DNA of 60,000 nt, taken from Membranipora membranacea. Its lineage: Eukaryota; Bryozoa; Gymnolaemata; Cheilostomatida; Membraniporidae. The DNA lies in the NCBI GenBank assembly GCA_914767715.1, contig OU612074.1, positions 16,728,062 through 16,788,061 on the forward strand, given 5' to 3'. The number at the start of each line of letters is the position of its first letter. Within the stretch, counting starts at the first letter, position 1. The position numbers and the translations under genes are program-made. Shown here in pieces: positions 11,869 through 27,055 of this stretch. Under the pieces are notes generated by a model, which was not told the origin of the DNA, did not search any database, and saw only the letters and a program-made list of their open reading frames with translations.

Positions 11869-14800
11869 CAACACTCCAGAGAATGATAATGGATGTTACT
11901 AGAGTCAGCGTTAATGTCGTAGTCAGCCACCCCTTTGTAAGCAGGTCCATTGATATCATTCAGTTCACAGCTGCCTGTCAAAGTGTTATAGTTGGCTGAC
12001 TTACAATCCTTTCGACTAGAACACTTGGCCACACATGATGCAGCACTCTCAACACTGAGTGTAGAAACAACGTGATTGGACAGTTTTGCGCCCTCCACTC
12101 TACACATGGTGATACTGTGTTTCTTATATGTGTAGAATTTCTCTAGTGGCTCCCTGTAGCTGGGACCTAAGGTATCAAATACATGAAGTGTTATGACGCA
12201 ATGCAATGAATGACATATTGCCTAAACTCTTTTGAAAGAAGAAGATTTTTCCAATGATATATGATTCAAATTACAGACAAATCAATACCCCTAAGTACTC
12301 AGCAGCACTGTACGATTTTCCCATTTGTACTAAAAAAATTGTGGCTACTAGAGTCCTGAAAAACCTGCAAACAGGGGAATGCTCTCTCATTTAAAACCCA
12401 AAAAATAACTCCGATTGAATCGGTGAACAAGGTAAATTAGCCTACTAAGTTTATTTTTCTGACTTCATTTTCATCAAACTTAGTAACGGTACGCCCCTGG
12501 CTACAATTAATTAACTACAATGAGACCTGAAATTTACGCAGATACAGAAATGATAAGGAATGAAAGTAATGAAAAGAAGTAGGAAAAACTGGTATTGTTA
12601 TTCAAAATTCGAACTTGCTTTAAATGTGAAAAAGAAACCGGTATTCATCCCACCCATAGACTTAATATACTACCTAGACAGGCCAATAGCATTCAATACT
12701 GTCCCACTTAAATAGCGCGACATGGCGTAATTAGTTTGTGCTGTGAGCCATAGTTTACTATATATCCATCAATGAAATGTGAAAAATCAAGGGACGCTGG
12801 GCATGATATCAGCCCCTGTCAAGCCCCTTATTGTTCAAACACCAAGAAAATTGGTGAGTGTATGTAAAAGACCTTTCCGCACGAGATGGTATTCATAATT
12901 TGTCTCCAGAACCAGAACTTTTTATGATAAGAGACAATCATTAGCCAATAAACATTGAAACAAATCCAGTGATTTATCCTCAGCACCTCCATCACTACTA
13001 TAAAAATGTAAAGAATACCTATAACGCAAGATCACAAATATTTTGTCGGATGAGCCAGATCTAAGCACCAGCACCACCACCATCATCATTTTTTTCCTTA
13101 AAATTATTCGAAGTTGTGACTAAACACAACCAGTCTGCTCAAATTGCATTGCTAATTTTATTGTCGCTTCACAAGGAAGAATAGATCTGTGCTGTTAAAT
13201 GAGTATGCAAACTACAGATAGCTGTTGTTCCTGAGTATATTATATGATGAATCTAGAGTATGTGACAATAACTTAAAATTATTATACTTCAGTACTGTAG
13301 TCAAAATCTAATGGCCTTTACCCTGGCCAAACTGAATTTTGCCGATGCCGGTAAGGTTCTTTGAGTTTATAAATGTGATAACGGCGTCAACAGTGAATGT
13401 CTATTGCTTCCCCTACCTATACACAGAAACAGCAGCGTGAAAAAAAAAGTTATTACTGAGATGTCTAAAACTTTTTAAACAAAAATGCGTCCGATAAAGA
13501 CCATCCTCTTTTTAGTTGTGCTGTGCAAAGGTATCCTCTCGCCTACATACCATCTATTGCCCGCCAAAGTGCAGGACAGAAAAGCATTTAAAGAGCTTCT
13601 TTCCATACTACATGTCAGCTCACAGCAGAATTTAAAATGTTCATTTTCATGTACCAATCCAATCCTATCACCTGTTAATACAATGATTGTTATAATAAGC
13701 CAAACCAAACCAGAACACGTCATCATCTGAGAAAATGGAACTACATGTAATGATGAAAATACAGAGGAAAAAGGATGGAAGCATGTGACTGTATAATTGA
13801 CAGTGATTTTTTACAGAAGCGATTGTTGCTGCTCATTTATTCAAAAACTTCTCTGGCTGTCTAAATAAAGGGTTCAGAACCGTTATTTTGTGGCTCAGAC
13901 TGGGTTCTATACTAATAGCCATTATTCATACTAAACCTTAGCTCATACCAACAAAAATTTATTGCAGGCTACGGAGGTTTGTGCTTGTGAGCAGCTGTGA
14001 TGCATATGAGCACGCAACTCTCGGCTGAGTCAAGCAATAATGCTGGTGATCGTTTGGCCGGCATTTATTTTCCAGTCTTGGAAATTATTAGAATCACTGC
14101 TTCCATTCTTTTCCTGTAGTTTCATCATTACATGTAGTTCCATTTTCTCAGATGATGACGTGTCCTGTTGTAATAGGTATTAGGTATTAGGTATTAGGTT
14201 TATTTTACATCCTCTATCACAATTATGCGACAAAACTGGATGCTTCGAGAGCTGTTTGGCATTTAAAAATTATTGTAAATAGATAAAACTGTTGTTCCGA
14301 AACATCATAAAGTAATTGAAAAAACTATGTTGCCTTTTCACTGTGCGGCATCTGGCAGGTCTGAAAAAGTACTTAGAGCGAGAGGACAATCTACCGTGGT
14401 TAAAAATGATTCGGTCATATATAGGATGGTGTACATTATTCAAAATCTTACTAAAATGGCATTCAGAGATATCAAATAAAAACTTATTTAGCTTTGGTAA
14501 ATCGAGAGCTATTAGGGCCTCATCATAATTGAACTCGGGTAATATAGCATTGATGCATGATTTCTGCATATTCTCTAGTCTCTGTTTGTTAGTGTCAGAT
14601 AAAAAACAGTACCAAGCTGGGGCGCCATAGGTAATCACAGATCTGACATTACTGGTATAAAAAATTTTCAATCCCTCAACATTAAGGTCTATTGTATTGA
14701 GTTTCTTCATCAAAAATAGTCTAGAACTACATTTTCTTATATTTTCATCGGTGTGGGCATTAAAATTCAAATTCTTATCAATCTGTACGCCCAACATTTT

Positions 14801-17800
14801 TTGTAGCATAACTACTTTTTTCACACTGCTGTGTCTGTGAATAGGTCAAGGAAGCAATTGACATTCACTGTTGACGCCGATATCACATTGATAAACTCAA
14901 ATAACCTTACCGGAATCGGCAAAATTAAGTTTGGTCACAGTAAAGGCCATTAGATTTTGACTACAGTACTGAAGTATAAAAATTTTAAGTTATTGCCATA
15001 TACTCTAGATTCATCATACGTACTCAGGAACAACAGCTATCTGTAGTTTGCATACTAAATTTACAGCACAGATCTATTCTTCCTTGTGAAGCGACAATAA
15101 ATTTGGCAATCCAATTTGAACTGACTGGTTGTGTGAAGAAAAAAACGATGATGGTGGTGATAAGATCTGGCTCATCCAACAAAATATGTTTGATATTGTG
15201 TTATAGGTATTCTTTACATTTTTATAGAAGTGATGGTAGTACTGAGGGTAAATGGCTGTATTTATTTTAGTGTTAATTGGCCAATGATTGTATCTTATCA
15301 TAAAAAGTTCTGGTTCTGGGGACAAATTATGAATACCATCTCGTGCAGAAAGGTCTTTTACATACACTCACCAATTTCCTTTGTGTTTGAATAATAAGGA
15401 GCTGGACAGGGGCTGATATCATGCCCAGCGTCCCTTGATTTTTAACATTATTTCATTGAATGGTATATAGTAAACTATGCCTCACAGCACAAACTAATTA
15501 CGTCATGTCGTGCTATTTAAGTGGGACATATTATGATCAGTGAAGCATAAGCATCGTCTTGTCTAGGGAGTATATTAAGTCTATGATCCTACCACAGTCA
15601 AAACTTTCGTCATATGTAAAACCGATAGGTCCATAGATTGACATTCCTGTTTGTGTGGCAATGTTCCCTTCATCCTCACAGGTAAGGGCATTTATTGTGT
15701 CAAGGCTCATCTCATAATTCCATACATTCAGCCCAGCAAGATATGCATTGGCAGCCTGATTGGAATCCATTCCACTGACTGCAACAACAAAATGTAATAA
15801 CATCCATTCATTTCCGTTTGAACTTTAAGATGTTGAGAGTCTATTATATGGTTTTAATATCTTATGATAACACCAACATCTTTTAGTTTGATAGAATAGG
15901 TCATCGTTGACCTCATCAAATACGTATCTGGTGAGAAAGTTGCCTCCAGCCATTCAACAGCAATGCTATCAACTTTCCCGTGTGGTGGTGGAAAGTGGTG
16001 GATAAAAAGAATAAATAATACTACTGATATCCCCGGCACAGTTTGACCTATTAAACTACATTAGTGGCGTGGTTCCCCCATTCTATATATATACACTACA
16101 TATATACAATATCTACATATGAAAGACATGGATCTGTATTGTCTTACTCTGTCCATCCTGATCGTGGTACATGACAAGGTTCATACTACCTCTTAGTGTG
16201 TGAGGACCAGTACTGACATATCTGTATTTGATGAAGATGTCATGATCATTTTTAGTGTTATACCACTGAAATACAAAGGGGGACACTTAATGGAAACATT
16301 TACTGTAAACACTTATTGTAAACACTTAGTATAAACACTTACAGTAAACACTTACTGTAAACATTTACTGTAAACGCTTACTGTAAACACTAACTGTAAA
16401 CACTTATTGTATGCACTCACTGCATGCACTCACTGTAGGCACTCACTGTAGGCACTTACTGTAGGCACTTACTGTAGGCACTTACTATAAGCGCTCACTG
16501 TAGGCACTTACTGTAGGCACCTACTGTAAGCATTTACTTTAAGCATTTAGCCGATAGACCTTCAACCATTTTCATCATAAAGGCAAAGAAAGATGTATCA
16601 TGACATTATGAAAAAAATGTTTGATGTGTTGTATGATGATAACAATAACGATGTTTAACAAGTTTAATGATACGATGTCCAATGTTAGGTAATCCTACTG
16701 TGAAATAGCCTCCAGAAGTCCAAGTGAAACAGTGTTTGTTCCAGTTATTCATGAGGATGTTCAGTTCCGTATTATCACAGGCATCCAGGTTATATGTTGT
16801 AGGGCTACTGCCAGCTATCTGCACATTCAATTGATCTGTTGGACCAAACCATGTCAAAAACTCATTGTCTGAGTCTACAAATCAATAAAGACAATGAGGT
16901 TTGATGAGAAAATGAAAAATTGAATGAATGTGAAAAAATTTATCAATAAATCAATCAATAAATCAATCAATCAATAATTAAATCAATTATTCAATCAATA
17001 ATTAAATCAATGGAAATGAAATAAATATAAATTCATCATTTCCTCTTAGATGTTCAAACTCAGAGGCAATGATAGCCTATGTAAAGTACCTACTCACATG
17101 CATTACTGAAACTGATTAAGTGGTTACTAGTCCGGTGGGTGCTAACCCACTTCATCCACATACATATAGTGAGCTGTGTCATCTCTGGTATGTCTGTTTT
17201 GTAGATGTATTTAGAAGTTGTGACCTCCTGGTAATAGACTGGCAGGTTAACCAACTTTCTACCTGTCAAAATAAAATGTATCATTGGAATTAGGACATTA
17301 CAGATGATAGCTTCCAAAATTAAATTTTCTTTCAACTGCAAGAGGAATAGTCAACCTTGCCAAGAATTGTTAAATCTTCAATTTTCATTACCAAAGTTTT
17401 CGGTTAAACTGATAATTATAAGCTGCAAGCCTTAGTTAGAGCTAGAAATTAGATTGATTGATAAAGCAAGAATAATTTAGCAAACTTTCAGTTGGATAGC
17501 TGGAAAATTTAGATTAAAAACAGAAGGAAGAATTGATAGGACTGAGATGCCTTAAACTTGATATGCGTATAAGCAGGAGTTTTTGTTATAATAAATTGAT
17601 TTAAAGTTAATCAAGTAGTATTACACTTAAAATTAACAAAATTATTCAAAATTTCAATTTCATATTTCATTATTACTATTACGATTAATATTACTAATAT
17701 GAATATTACTTTTGTGACTATGACTTTTGCATAACTACCGCTTTAATGTCGCATGAAGTTCGCTTTGGTCCAATCTTCCAAATTTGAGTCATGAGTTATT

Positions 17801-18549
17801 GTATGCTTTTGAATAAAGGAGAAAAGAATATAAGCTTAGCAAAACAAACAACCATTGTTATGTTTCATTATTTATTTCCCAAGTTTTTCTGCTAAATGAA
17901 CTCATTTTATATCCATACAAATCAATCACTATGGTTCCATGGGTCGATTTTGTGGTTCACTCCAATTTCGAATGGTTAGAATCCAGTGGATTCTAACCAT
18001 TCCCATGATGGGAAAAACATGAAAAGAATCTGCCGCGGCCGAGAATAAACACGGTTTGAATATTCGCGTCCAAAAAGTCATTCGTCACAATCGGAATTTG
18101 ACTTTAATGCCATTTCCATGGGGCGATTACTACCGAAATCCTTACATAATCGATCCATGGAACCATAGTGAATATTATTAGGTCGACAGTTATTTTTTAG
18201 GTCGACAGTTATAATTTTACATGTATTGACAGATTGTAAGCAACTAACTTATTAACTTTTGCAATGACAATTTAAAATTTGTCTTGGGTTGAAATTCAGT
18301 AGCGTTCTTACTTCATAAGTAGGATTTATATTATAAAAAAACTATACTTTATGTAGGTTCATTACAAAAGGCATGCAAACAAATTTTCTAGTCATCTGTG
18401 TATCGGAGGAAGAAATTTGCTGTTCAATTTGCAGATAGCCTATTATCAAATAAAAAAGCAAACTTACCTTCAACTATATTGGCCAAGAGAAATAATGATA
18501 CTAAGATGCATCCAAGATAAAAACAGCCGGATAAATATATCTCAGCCAT
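11868..18549 (-). CDS. P4: secreted pentraxin plus PAN/Apple protein, 341 aa
   Basis: Exons at 18468-18549, 17098-17262, 16699-16874, 16148-16265, 15593-15778 and 11868-12166 sum to 1026 nt. The start is MAEIYLSGCFYLGCILVSLF, a signal peptide close to those of P5 and P6. The pentraxin domain (about residues 28-242) has LTICMW, DNE, KHCFTWTS, HDQD and the LNVWNY motif; exon 3 is two codons longer than in P5 and P6. The PAN/Apple domain has six cysteines and ends HSLEC. Intron 5 is about 3.4 kb, against about 0.4-0.5 kb in P5 and P6, because it holds a large inverted repeat and a LINE fragment. Intron 3 holds a minisatellite and intron 1 a CACTA-like MITE. If intron 5 is not spliced out well, P3 exons downstream could substitute. 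Secretion and calcium binding are inferred from family motifs. Confidence 0.85.
12652..13465. repeat. Left arm of large inverted repeat in P4 intron 5
   Basis: The sequence is a diverged reverse complement of 14805-15582; landmarks include the CATAGACTTAATATACT end, the shared CCCACTTAAATAGC stretch, and GCTTCC before the loop side. Both arms keep a short frame reading ARDGIHNLSPEPELF. This resembles the DGIHLSP-type end of SGNH-hydrolase-like domains found in some retroelement ORFs, so the duplicated DNA may include old retroelement sequence. Confidence 0.75.
13466..14164. repeat. Central part of the inverted repeat
   Basis: Positions 13713-13790 and 14088-14164 are a second pair of inverted arms (core ACTACATGTAATGATGAAA with its complement), with a loop of about 300 nt between. 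Positions 13466-13712 have no counterpart in the right arm and hold overlapping open frames of about 80 codons on both strands, each with a hydrophobic start but no recognisable domain. The counterpart place in the right arm is taken by the LINE fragment. Confidence 0.6.
14165..14815 (-). mobile_element. 5'-truncated LINE, reverse transcriptase C-terminal part
   Basis: A minus-strand frame of 184 codons (14270-14824; the last few codons at its 5' end probably run into flanking DNA) resembles the region after the catalytic core of CR1/L2/Jockey-type reverse transcriptases: LGVQIDKNLNF, then a helix-rich stretch, then VRSVITYGAPAWY. Only this C-terminal part remains, so the copy is 5'-truncated and cannot move by itself. 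Its 3' end carries a short tandem tail, about three copies of CCTAATA on the minus strand (14172-14200), as many such LINEs have. It interrupts the right arm of the inverted repeat and so inserted after, or during, its formation. Confidence 0.75.
14805..15582. repeat. Right arm of large inverted repeat in P4 intron 5
   Basis: Reverse-complement partner of 12652-13465. Its outer end lies about 10 nt from the exon 5 donor at 15593, so the repeat begins almost at the start of the intron. The minus-strand frame at 15074-15367 is the mirror copy of the retroelement-like peptide in the left arm. Confidence 0.75.
16300..16549. repeat. 12-bp minisatellite in P4 intron 3
   Basis: About 20 tandem copies of a 12-bp unit. 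The right-hand subtype reads CACTTACTGTAGG and the left-hand subtype CACTTACTGTAAA, with intermediates such as CACTCACTGCATG between. The order suggests successive local duplications. P5 and P6 have only a single similar unit at the matching place. Confidence 0.9.
16940..17012. repeat. AATC/AAT-rich simple repeat in P4 intron 2
   Basis: Interrupted tetranucleotide repeat of AATC/AATA units just downstream of P4 exon 2 in transcription order. Confidence 0.8.
17927..18170. mobile_element. CACTA-like nonautonomous element (MITE), 244 bp
   Basis: Terminal inverted repeats of about 26 bp begin CACTATGGTTCCATGG at both ends and match at 24 of 26 positions. The element is flanked by a 3-bp direct repeat AAT (17924-17926 and 18171-18173). 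A CACTA start and a 3-bp duplication fit the CMC/EnSpm superfamily. It contains no ORF. A perfect internal 15-bp inverted repeat with a one-base loop lies near 17971-18001. It sits in intron 1 of P4. Confidence 0.7.
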
Positions 18550-18713
18550 TTTGTAGAATCTCATCATTCGTCTTTAGATGCAAACCACGTACTGTCTACT
18601 GAGACAGTATTTTGACCAATAAGAAAATTGATTTTTTCAAATTTTTAAATTTCTTTAAAGCAAATCGATCTTGAAAATTAAAGTCAGTGTTCATAGTGTT
18701 TCAATTTTTGCTA

Positions 18714-18771
18714 TCAGTGAATTGGTCAGTTGATAGCGTATTATTGTAGGCAATCATGTCAGAATAATTAT
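18714..18771 (-). promoter_or_regulatory. Conserved upstream block of P4
   Basis: Matches the blocks upstream of P5 and P6; shared parts on the plus strand include TTGGTCAG (TTAGGTCAG in P5/P6) and CAATCATGTCAGAATAATTA. It lies 165-222 bp before the P4 ATG, nearly the same distance as in its paralogs. It may be a promoter element or simply young duplicated DNA. Confidence 0.5.
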
Positions 18772-19611
18772 AAATTGTTTAAAAAGATAGGCAATGTATT
18801 TAAAGAAATATTCTGCTTACCATGTAACCTACATTGTAACTAAGTTTCAAATATCTGACATTCATCTAATTACAGTGTTGTCAATTGTGCCTTGTTGAGA
18901 ACACTTTAATGGATATGTGAGCTAAAAATTAATTATTGATACCAAGGTGTATTCATTGTCAATAAAAGGCCCGGAAATGAAACTTTTTCAGATAAGAGCT
19001 AGAACCTGATACAAAATTTAGATGAAGAATCAATACAACTCACAAGCAGTGAATGGTGAAGTAAGAAAACAACTCAAGACATTGATGCACCGGCCTTATG
19101 CCCATCCTATGCAAAATAATCTCCGATACAATGATATCAAGTTGTATTTGGATTTATGTGAACTTATTTCCAGCCAGTGGTCAAAATATGGGAGTACGCA
19201 CTACTCTCACCAGATTTTTCTGGAGAGACTCTCAAAGTCTAGGTACTCCCGCTACCATCTACGCAGTCTGTACTTTGCAACTCATATGTCACCAGTTACA
19301 TTCTGAAAATAGCTCTCAGGTGTGTCGTGGAGCACTTATTATTAAGTGATTTTTTTAATGCCAACCCATGGATTATGGGTAACCCCACCAAGTCCTCCGG
19401 ACTTTGACCACTTGTTCCAATTCGACAGCACATAGTCAGCAGTTAAATTATTCTGATGTCATTCTCTCATTTCCAGTCAACATTTGCTGTGCATGTATTT
19501 GAGTGTCACTACCGAGCACTTCAGACCATCAATTACTTTTTTAATTCTGTCAAATTTGCTCAAATGATTAATAACAACATAAGCAAAGCTATTGAGTATC
19601 TGTTGTTGCCG

Positions 19612-19820
19612 GCACGCACACAGTTCTAGGGTAGGTGGGAAGTACTGCCTTCCCGAGTACGCTTAACAATGCGGCCTTAAACACCACAACTAAATAACCT
19701 ACACCAAAACCACCTTATCAGGGTGTCTACTCCCTATTTGAACAGTTCAAATCCCTCCGAGGCCAAGGTTTGGACCAACACCCCACAAAAAAAGCTCACA
19801 GCCAAATAGTTTAGTATAGA
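19612..19820 (+). repeat. Dispersed repeat, copy A
   Basis: Diverged direct copy of 21378-21600. Shared parts include AGGGTAGGT, AACCTACACCA (AACATACACCA in copy B) and AGCTCACA. The family is unknown and no coding potential is seen. Confidence 0.7.
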
Positions 19821-21208
19821 TGTGCAACTTCAACTTAATTAATATCGAAAACACCGGGAAAAACACACTGCCTCTATGAGGGCAAGCCATTCGATGTGCG
19901 ACTTCTTTTCATTAACAATTGACTTTCTGCAAAGAAATATTCACTTATCTTAATTTCAATGACAAGTCCGGATCATCATTAATGCTGCTGTATATGAGTT
20001 TGTTGGAGTTGTCTAATATGTTTTTGTCCATGTTATTATTGCATGGGATGTTTGAATAGGATGGTTGTTGGGATTTGTGCTTGATTTACAGGTAATGTAT
20101 TGGTTACTGACGTTGGATGATTACTTCACTCTTGGTAGCTGACAAGTTGTTTATCGATCGGTGTTAGATCGGTAGCCAATCATCTAGATGTGAACTCACG
20201 GGAGTGGTATCACAATTGTTGGGCAGGTATGGATATTAATCATCAAGGAATTCCTTTTCTCAGTTACATAATGTTATCTGGACATATATCGGAGTTGTGC
20301 TCTATTCCTCATTTAGTCCCTTGTACTTTTGCAACACAGTACAACCCATCGAATCGTCAGCAGTTCAATTTTTTATGGAAGAAATTTGCAAGAGAGCACC
20401 TAAATAGTTGGAATGAAATAATTGTTGGACTCCAATAACCCTACCCCAGACCTGGGGTAGAATCAAACAGATTGATTTAATGATAGCATTCAAACTGCTG
20501 AGGCAATGAGCGTATTTGAGAAACTACGTCGCATGCTGGGTAGGCTGAATTTCAACCTAATTAAATTCATTGTTATAAAACATTTCAAGTACAAACTGTA
20601 TGAGTTGCCTATATGTATGTTCCTTTTTTTGGAGACAAATAAGCTGATCTTCCTCTCACATGTACTGCTGCATATATATCTTTCGAGCTAGATGTTCATA
20701 TTGATCAAATTTATTTTTAATATTGCGCTTAGTATAAATTATGAATAAAATCAATCAAGCTGTGGACCAAGGTATAACCTTTTTGGAATAAGTTCGCTGT
20801 TAACACCTTTGAGGCTACGTGATTGATCAGTAAGAGCAGATGTACAAGCAGATAGGCGTAATCTAATACTTTATGTATAAATATATGCTTCAGCTATCAT
20901 TTCAATTGATTTCAATTTAAGTTCAAGTTTGATCAACATCGCAAGATTATAGGTGGTTTTAATCCCTTCAAATACGTAGACATTGTATAGCTACAATGAA
21001 CATCAACGGCAGACTGTCTCATGACATATTTTATCTCTCAGTGTTTCTAGGATCTGCTGTAGAGAACTGTGTCAACTCTCGTTATTTTACTGTTTGATGA
21101 TTGTAGGCAAATCTTCAATTTGAAATTACTCAATATCTCAAATTGTGAATAATTTTTTGCACAACCGCAGATCATTGTATTAACTGTGTCCTGTTTTCAT
21201 ATGTATAG

Positions 21209-21366
21209 GCACTAAATCAGTGTCTTTAGCAGTGTGCAAACAAAAGATCACAATCGATAAGTTTCTCTACGCTTCAGACCTACCTGAGTTTACTGCATTA
21301 ACAGTATGTATGTGGCTCAATTCTATAACTTCAGACAGAGACGAGGAATATATCATAAGCCTGGCC
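21209..21366 (+). pseudogene. Relic pentraxin exon 2 on the plus strand
   Basis: After an acceptor (ATGTATAG) in phase 1, the frame reads GTKSVSLAV, then YASDLPEFTALTVCMW, then IISLA. This aligns along almost the whole of family exon 2 and most closely with P1 (LPQLEAFSICMW). The homology stops two codons short of the expected donor, where dispersed repeat copy B begins, so the exon cannot be spliced as in its paralogs. No exon 1 or 3 is found around it on the plus strand. It records an inverted, older copy of the family. Confidence 0.7.
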
Positions 21367-21377
21367 CTTTTGTGTAT

Positions 21378-21600
21378 AGGCAGTTGCGTGCCCACTTACA
21401 TTTTTAGGGTAGGTAACGATGTACTGCCTAAAAATTGCAGCATTCAAATGCCAAAACCAAATAACATACACCAGAACCACTATTATCAGGTCCTTCACTT
21501 GCTATTTAAACAGCTCAACCCCTCCAAGGCTAGGGTTATGTTCAAAACCTCACAAAAAGAGCTCACAACCCACTAGATTATTGACATGTGAGAACTAAGT
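21378..21600 (+). repeat. Dispersed repeat, copy B
   Basis: Same orientation as copy A at 19612-19820. It begins inside the plus-strand relic exon and so is younger than that copy. Confidence 0.7.
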
Positions 21601-21753
21601 ACCAGAAAATTGGTTTTATTTTTTAAAACAAAATTTTGTAATTGCAATAACAAACTAATCTGTGAATGGGTAAATGGAATATTTGAAATGCCAACACAGC
21701 AATAGTCAATCACAAAAAAATAATGGAGAAATAGTGAAGTTCAATGTGCATGA

Positions 21754-21758
21754 TTTAT

Positions 21759-21759
<1 letters not shown>
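21754..21759 (-). promoter_or_regulatory. Poly(A) signal AATAAA overlapping the P5 stop codon
   Basis: The minus strand reads TGTTGAATAAATC at the end of the P5 frame, so AATAAA starts on the last base of the stop codon. Confidence 0.5.
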
Positions 21760-25689
<3,930 letters not shown>

Positions 25690-27055
25690 TTTGGATAACT
25701 CGGACGTTCCTCTTCAGCTGTAAACCTTGCACTGCCAGCTGACACAACATCTTGACCAAAGAGAAAATCAATGTCAAACTTTTCAATTGTTTAGAGTAGA
25801 TCAATAACAACAATAGTCTGTAATCAAGGTGTTATAGTTTTATAATAAGTGATTAGGTCAGTAATGATAGCACATTGTACACAATCACATCAGAATAATT
25901 AATTTGATAAAAAGACTATAGATCATCCAAAATGTATTCTGTTTTCTATGTCCCAGTTATTAACTTACATCATAACACAGTTTGAACTATAAGTTTGAAA
26001 ATTTATTTATAGCCTCTTATAGCTTTTATAGAGTCCAAGGCACCTCAATTGTTTTTGGAAGTTATACTGGTTTGAGGAGCGTCTGTATTTTTTCTATCGT
26101 TTGAACACAGGTTGGATTAAAAAAAAATATGGTTAGGTAAGTAACCTACACAAACTGTTGAAATTCTTCTCCCCTATCCACGTAAATAGAACCTGGATGA
26201 TGTACGCATATGGTACATGGGCGATAGATCATATTAAATCATATCGCAAAGGAACAGGGAAGTTCTCCAGGGTCAAACTTACATAAAACCCTCTGTCAGC
26301 GCTGCGATTATCTCAATTATCAAAGTAGCAGTATATGTAAATATTCCATTTCTATATTTTTGAGGCACATCAGCCACAAAGCTCTTATCAGTGTGAGGTC
26401 AATGTAATACAAATATGGCTTTGGAGCTGTCATTGAAAAATCCCAGTTTTGAATCGATTGGTGTCTCCCCAGATAGTTCAATTGGTAGCTTGCTTGTAGC
26501 AAGGCTTGGTGTTCAATGAATCTTACAAATGTTTGCCAAAAGTTGTGTAGTTGCAAATTTCACGCCCTGATTTTGAGAGTTGCGCCTGCTGATTCGCGTG
26601 GTGAGAGGATAAGTAAAACTGCTCAGCACTTTGCACTGTCTTTTAAAACTTTATTCAATAAACATCATCTTCACCACGAGAATTAATACGCAATGCTACT
26701 TATGTTCTTGCCAAAGCATCTCATATTTGACAATAGGAATATTGGAATAGATGAGGACAACCCCAAAAAACATACTTCCTTTATGAGAGCCAGTCATTGT
26801 GTAAATTTTTTTATCATTGACAATTAGACTGATACAAAGTTATTTTGGACTATCTTCTACTCCTTGAAAAATAAGGATCATTTTTGGTTTCAAAAAGATT
26901 GGTTTATTTTTTAAAAACCCTCGTCAGTGCTTAAACAACATACTGATGAAAATAAGTTGATAGAGGAAATGGCATATCAGTAGAGCGTATCAAGAATCAC
27001 AAAAAATGGAGAAAAAAATACATAAGAAGTGAAACAGTGAAGATTAGCTTCGGTC
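25690..27055. other. Intergenic region between P5 and P6
   Basis: P5 upstream DNA with the conserved block, then a stretch at 26760-26860 shared with 19850-19950, then P6 downstream flank. No exon recognised. Confidence 0.6.
25846..25903 (-). promoter_or_regulatory. Conserved upstream block of P5
   Basis: Lies 157-214 bp before the P5 ATG. Shared with P6 and P4; the plus strand reads GTGATTAGGTCAG, then CAATCACATCAGAATAATTA. Further conserved sequence, CCCAGTTATTAAC at about 25950, also occurs upstream of P6. Confidence 0.55.

Larger units (their letters stand above)
18550..21758. other. Intergenic region between P4 and P5
   Basis: Contains the P4 upstream block, two copies of a roughly 200-bp dispersed repeat and a plus-strand relic pentraxin exon. 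About 19850-19950 resembles 26760-26860, the matching place between P5 and P6, which shows that the tandem duplication unit included flanking DNA. Sequence near 19022-19080 resembles 32070-32130 upstream of P6. No active gene is seen here. Confidence 0.6.

Noticed and set aside
13475-13730. Small secreted-looking proteins on both strands
   Set aside because: Overlapping frames of about 80 codons on opposite strands inside an inverted repeat, with no domain and no splice context; chance is likelier.
16300-16549. Regular 12-bp repeat as a possible CRISPR array
   Set aside because: No spacers separate the units, the unit is too short, and the DNA is from an animal; it is a minisatellite.
20190-20438. 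Plus-strand frame of 82 codons
   Set aside because: No known domain or similarity to neighbours; lies in intergenic DNA between P4 and P5.
21000-21100. MNINGRLSH start as exon 1 for the plus-strand relic
   Set aside because: No donor in the needed phase 1 occurs before the stop codon.
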